Below, piece by piece: positions 63,801-64,000 of a DNA stretch of 64,000 nt (its first letter is position 1; every line of letters begins with the position of its first letter). Source of the DNA: Vibrio splendidus. GTDB lineage: Bacteria; Pseudomonadota; Gammaproteobacteria; Enterobacterales; Vibrionaceae. A model generated the notes under the pieces. The model saw only the letters and a list, made by a program, of their open reading frames with translations. It did not search any database and was not told the DNA's origin. The DNA lies in contig NZ_MCUN01000035.1 of the NCBI RefSeq assembly GCF_002873455.1, positions 1 through 64,000 on the forward strand, in the 5' to 3' direction. The position numbers were made by a program, and so were the translations under genes.

Positions 63801-64000
63801 ATTACTCTTGAAGGTGAAGTACGCTTCGAACCCAGTCGTAATTTAGACCACACGGCTAGCGAAGACATCGTGAAGTCGATTGTGGTGACCTCAAGCGATT
63901 CAGACAATGACATACTGACTTCAATTGTTACTCTCACCATTACCGATGGTGATATTCCAACTATTGATGCGGTGCCAAGCGTTACCTTGTCAGAAACCAA
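51891..64000 (+). CDS. Giant LapA-like RTX-type adhesin, 5' part (open at the window edge)
   Basis: The frame is open for 4036 codons and runs past the window. Residues 1 to about 90 form a retention module (AAVVEAVSGDVVVVKPDGSA, then GDIIRANEIVITSNGSEILL). FTDDDLAAIQEAILGGADPT and the motif T122-A123-A124-G125 follow: the TAAG site that LapG proteases cut in LapA proteins. Residues 135-626 contain divergent Ig-like domains. From residue 627 (53769) runs a tandem array of 272-275-residue units, each with two beta-sandwich-like halves; the second half ends with AVDSDGDDSLVSQLNVTIG and matches T1SS-143-type repeats, and acidic DSDGDD loops may bind calcium. Export by a type I secretion system is expected, with C-terminal RTX repeats beyond the window. 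ATG at 51891 with GGGGG 4 nt upstream. Confidence 0.92.
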   Translation, partial: MDIEVSRQAAVVEAVSGDVVVVKPDGSARKISAGDIIRANEIVITSNGSEILLGVQNAAIPVGENCIGCVDNNVAWVEAPIAGEVNFDLEQADAGTFTDDDLAAIQEAILGGADPTQILEATAAGGGLGSANAGFVTIDYNYTQTQPSTFFETAGLEVQTVDEDREEFRTITRSSGGQSISEVLTEGSISGNTYPQSITTTETIIAGSLALAPDSFVPEALSLTSLLSELDSDITSSGQPVTFTYDSATNSIVGVQGTDEVLRIDIDAVSVGNNLELSLTTTISQPVDHVPSVGGGQVSYTGDQIDIAFDIQGEDSAGNPLATPVNAQVSVFDGIDPSAESVNITNVETSSAAIEGTFSNIGSDNLQSAVFDVSALDQFDGLLSDNQNTLARLSDDGTSITVSIQGRGEVVLTISLDTDGTYKFEQSNPIEQVGTESLTFALPITITDFDQDVVTNTINIAITDGNSPVITNVDSVDVDEAGIVGGSQEGTAQVSGSGSITADVFESDIIDHYELEPAEFNTGGTLVSNGEAVLLELIDETNGIRTYEGYVEVNGSRVTVFDVKIDSPSLGSYEFNLYEELSHQGAEDALLTFALPIYAVDADGDRSALSGGSNTPEAAEILVNVKDDVVELVDKVESVTEPTLAGDTVVSYNLFNFEGADGSTIQSFNYDGVDYSLDQSLLPDADQIFSFTEGVVTISLNGDLSFEVARDIDHSSSETIVKQFSFLAEDGDGDTDTATLELSITDGQNPTIDLIPPVTLSETDLADGSAPSGSTVSATETIAFTAGSDDVASFRIEPTEFNVGGALKSNGFAVEIKEDSANPGTYIGFITDGSNTQVPVFTIAFSTSTLGEYTFTLLEALDHVDGLANNDLSFDLPVYAVDSDGDDSLVSQLNVTIGDDVQIMQDGTLDIIEPNLADGTITTNTIDVMPNQSADGATITQLTYDGVVNTLDQSISGEQQFSFTEGELFITLEGEVRFEPNRDLDHSVSEDIVKSIVVTSSDFDNDSLTSTVTLTITDGDNPTIDVIPSVILSETNLSDGSAPGTSAVSSTQTITFTNQSDDVIRFRIEPTEFNTNDDLKSNGLAVELREDPVGSGDYIGFTTSATNIETTVFTLSFNSGALGEYTFTLIEALDHQDARGNNDLSFDLPVYAVDSDGDDSLMSPLNVTIGDDVQIMQDGTLDIVEPNLADGTVTTSIFDVMPNQSADGATVTQFSYDGQLRTLDQNDIGEQQFSFTEGELFITLQGDVRFEPNRNLDHTLNEDIVKSIVVTSSDSDNDVLTSTVTLTITDGDIPTIDNVPTVNLSETNLSDGSAPSGSAVSSTQIITFTNQSDDVTSFRIEPTEFNVGGALTSNGLAVELKADPTTPGGYIGFVTDGSNVETNAFTISFSDTNLGQYTFTLLEALDHVDGLARNDLSFDLPVYAVDSDGDDSLVSQLNVTIGDDVQIMQGGTLDITEPNLADGTITTNTIDVMPNQSADGATITQFMYDGQVRTLDQTDNGEQQFSFTEGELFITLQGEVRFEPNRNLDHTASEDIVKSIVVTSSDSDNDVLTSTVTLTITDGDIPTIDAVPSVTLSETNLVDGSSPSGSAVSQTETITFTNQSDDVASFRIEPTEFNVGGALKSNGFAVEIKEDSANPGTYIGFITDGSNTEVPVFTIGFSTTTLGEYTFTLLEALDHVDGLDNNELSFDLPVNAVDTDGDDSLVSQLNVTIGDDVQIMQDGTLDIIEPNLADGTITTNTIDVMPNQSADGATITQFTYDGVVNTLDQSISGEQQFSFTEGELYITLEGEVRFEPNRNLDHSVSEDIVKSIVVTSSDFDNDALTSTVTLTITDGDNPTIDVIPSVTVSETNLSDGSAPSSSAVSSTQTITFTNQSDDVVSFRMEPTEFNTNDDLKSNGLAVELREDPAGSGDYIGFTTSATNVETTVFTLSFSSTTLGEYTFTLLEALDHQDARGNNDLSFDLPIYAVDSDGDDSLMSPLNVTIGDDVQIMQDGALDIDEPTVADLAAGTVTTNTIDVMPNQSADGATVTQFTYDGQLRTLDQNDNGEQQFSFTEGELFITLQGDVRFEPNRNLDHTQNEDIVKSIVVTSNDSDNDVLTSTVTLTITDGDIPTIDNVPTVNLSETNLSDGSAPTGSAVSSTQTITFTNQSDDVTSFRIEPTEFNVGGALTSNGLAVELKADPTTPGGYIGFVTDGSNVETNVFTISFSDTNLGQYTFTLLEALDHVDGLANNDLSFDLPVYAVDSDGDDSLVSQLNVTIGDDVQIMQGGTLDITEPNLADGTITTNTIDVMPEQSADGATITQFTYDGQLRTLDQNDTGEQQFSFTEGELFITLEGEVRFESNRNLDHTASEDIVKSIVVTSSDSDNDVLTSTVTLTITDGDIPTIDAVPSVTLSEINLADGSAPSGSAVSQTETITFTNQSDDVANFRIEPTEFNVGGALKSNGFVVDIKEDSANPGTYIGFITDGSNTEVPIFTIGFSTTTLGEYTITLLEALDHVDGLDNNDLSFDLPVYAVDTDGDDSLVSQLNVTIGDDVQIMQDGTLDIIEPNLADGTITTNTIGVMPNQSADGATITQFIYDGQLRTLDQNDTGEQQFSFTEGELFITLDGEVRFEPNRDLDHSVSEDIVKSIVVTSSDFDNDSLTSTVTLTITDGDNPTIDVIPSVTLSETNLSDGSAPSGSAVSSTQTITFTNQSDDVVRFRIEPTEFNTNDALKSNGLAVELREDPAGSGDYIGFTTSATNVETTVFTLSFSSTTLGEYTFTLLEALDHQDARGNNDLSFDLPVYAVDSDGDDSLMSPLNVTIGDDVQIMQDSTLDIVEPTVADLAAGTVTTNTIDVMPNQSADGATITQFTYDGQLRTLDQNDNGEQQFSFTEGELFITLEGEVRFEPNRNLDHTLNEDIVKSIVVTSSDSDNDVLTSTVTLTITDGDIPTIDNVPTVNLSETNLSDGSAPSGSAVSSTQTITFTNQSDDVTNFRIEPTEFNVGGALTSNGLVVELKADPTTPGGYIGFVTDGSNVETNVFTISFSDTNLGQYTFTLLEALDHVDGLANNDLSFDLPVYAVDSDGDDSLVSQLNVTIGDDVQIMQGGALDITEPNLADGTITTNTIDVMPNQSADGATITQFNYDGQVRNLDQTDNGEQQFSFTEGELFITLEGEVRFEPNRNLDHTASEDIVKSIVVTSSDSDNDVLTSTVTLTITDGDNPTIDAVPSVTLSETNLTDGSAPSGSAVSQTETITFTNQSDDVANFRIEPTEFNVGGALKSNGFAVEIKEDSANPGTYIGFITNGSNTEVPVFTIAFSTSTLGEYTFTLLEALDHVDGLDKNDLSFDLPVYAVDSDGDDSLVSQLNVTIGDDVQIMQDGTLDIIEPNLADGIITTNTIDVMPNQSADGATITQFTYDGVVNTLDQSMSGEQQFSFTEGELFITLEGEVRFEPNRNLDHTASEDIVKSIVVTSSDFDNDSLTSTVTLTITDGDIPTIDAVPSVTLSETNLSDGSAPSGSAVSSTQTITFTNQSDDVVRFRVEPTEFNTNDDLKSNGLAVELREDPAGSGDYIGFTTSATNMETTVFTLSFSSTTLGEYTFTLLEALDHQDARGNNDLSFDLPIYAVDSDGDDSLMSPLNVTIGDDVQIMQDGALNITEPTVTDLAAGKPTTAIFDVMPNQSADGATVTQFTYDGQLRTLDQNDNGEQQFSFTEGELFFTLQGEVRFEPNRNLDHTRSEDIVKSIVVTSSDSDNDVLTSTVTLTITDGDIPTIDNVPTVNLSETNLSDGSAPNASAVSSTQTITFTNQSDDVVSFRIEPTEFNVGGALTSNGLAVELKADPTTPGGYIGYVTDGSNVETNIFTISFSDTNLGQYTFTLLEALDHADGLANNDLSFDLPVYAVDSDGDDSLVSQLNVTIGDDVQIMQGGALDITEPNFADGTITTNTIDVMPNQSADGATITQFTYDGQVRTLDQTDNGEQQFSFTEGELFITLEGEVRFEPSRNLDHTASEDIVKSIVVTSSDSDNDILTSIVTLTITDGDIPTIDAVPSVTLSET
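53769..64000 (+). repeat. Coding tandem array of 816/825-bp units in A-B-C order
   Basis: Units begin at 53769, 54585, 55401, 56217, 57033, 57849, 58674, 59490, 60306, 61131, 61947, 62763 and 63588 (last one cut by the edge), marked by the recurring GATGATGTTCAAATCATGC. All are 816 bp except those at 57849, 60306 and 62763, which have 825. By the second half of the unit, types alternate A (KSNGFAVEIKEDSANPGTY), B (KSNGLAVELREDPAGSGDY) and C (TSNGLAVELKADPTTPGGY), repeated four times, so the true period is three units. The first unit is the most divergent. Confidence 0.95.

Noticed and set aside
54183..64000. Recurring minus-strand open frames of 60-100 codons in the adhesin repeats (for example 57194-57490, 58835-59086, 62108-62323).
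   Set aside because: They recur at the same position of each unit and simply mirror the conserved sense codons; no start signals and no independent protein character.

Overview
The window reads as chromosomal DNA of a marine gammaproteobacterium of the Vibrionaceae, most like the genus Vibrio. The support is a long-form PurC, a VcINDY-type dicarboxylate carrier, the thrS-infC-rpmI-rplT cluster with an AUU-started infC, a hutC-hutIGUH cluster, speA-speB, several Vibrio-type DUF proteins (DUF2797, DUF3334, DUF3581, DUF3187) and a giant adhesin built from T1SS-143-type repeats. No tRNA, rRNA, CRISPR array, complete IS or prophage was seen.

Layout. 1-1.7 kb: AT-rich accessory-looking DNA with a metallophosphoesterase and a poorly coding stretch. 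1.7-12 kb: a 2OG-Fe oxygenase / class V aminotransferase pair, a DJ-1/PfpI protein divergent from a LysR regulator, two diguanylate cyclases (one PAS-linked, one membrane-anchored), a DUF2797 protein, a GlpM-family membrane protein and a dicarboxylate carrier. 12-24.5 kb: SanA-like protein, malic enzyme, HrpB-like helicase, purC with a PurR box, an SOS-controlled SulA-like division inhibitor, a Sel1/J-domain membrane protein, an OmpA-type lipoprotein, and DUF2786 and DUF3334 proteins. 24.5-29 kb: D-2-hydroxyglutarate dehydrogenase (YdiJ type), a small membrane methyltransferase and DUF3581. 29-35.7 kb: the histidine-utilisation genes, all on the minus strand, with HutC-like operators. 35.8-42.3 kb: Spo0M-like protein, an outer-membrane barrel, thrS-infC-rpmI-rplT, an ac4C amidohydrolase and a hypothetical. 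42.4-47.8 kb: an LRR-kinase, an ABC-F protein and a TetR / coniferyl-aldehyde-dehydrogenase pair. 48.4-51.2 kb: speA-speB for putrescine. 51.9 kb to the right edge: the 5' part (at least 4036 codons) of one giant LapA-like repeat adhesin that runs off the window.

Connections. hutIGUH degrades histidine to glutamate and is probably repressed by HutC through TATACA-containing sites. speA-speB convert arginine to putrescine through agmatine and are translationally coupled. The two diguanylate cyclases make c-di-GMP. The adhesin has an N-terminal retention module and a TAAG motif of the kind cleaved by LapG, so c-di-GMP could control its retention, although no LapD or LapG lies in the window. The strongest structural signal is the adhesin repeat array: 816-bp units in strict A-B-C order, so the real period is about 2.45 kb, with mosaic units that suggest gene conversion. 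Several short tandem repeats (6, 7, 15 and 21 bp) lie in intergenic or regulatory positions and are reported separately.
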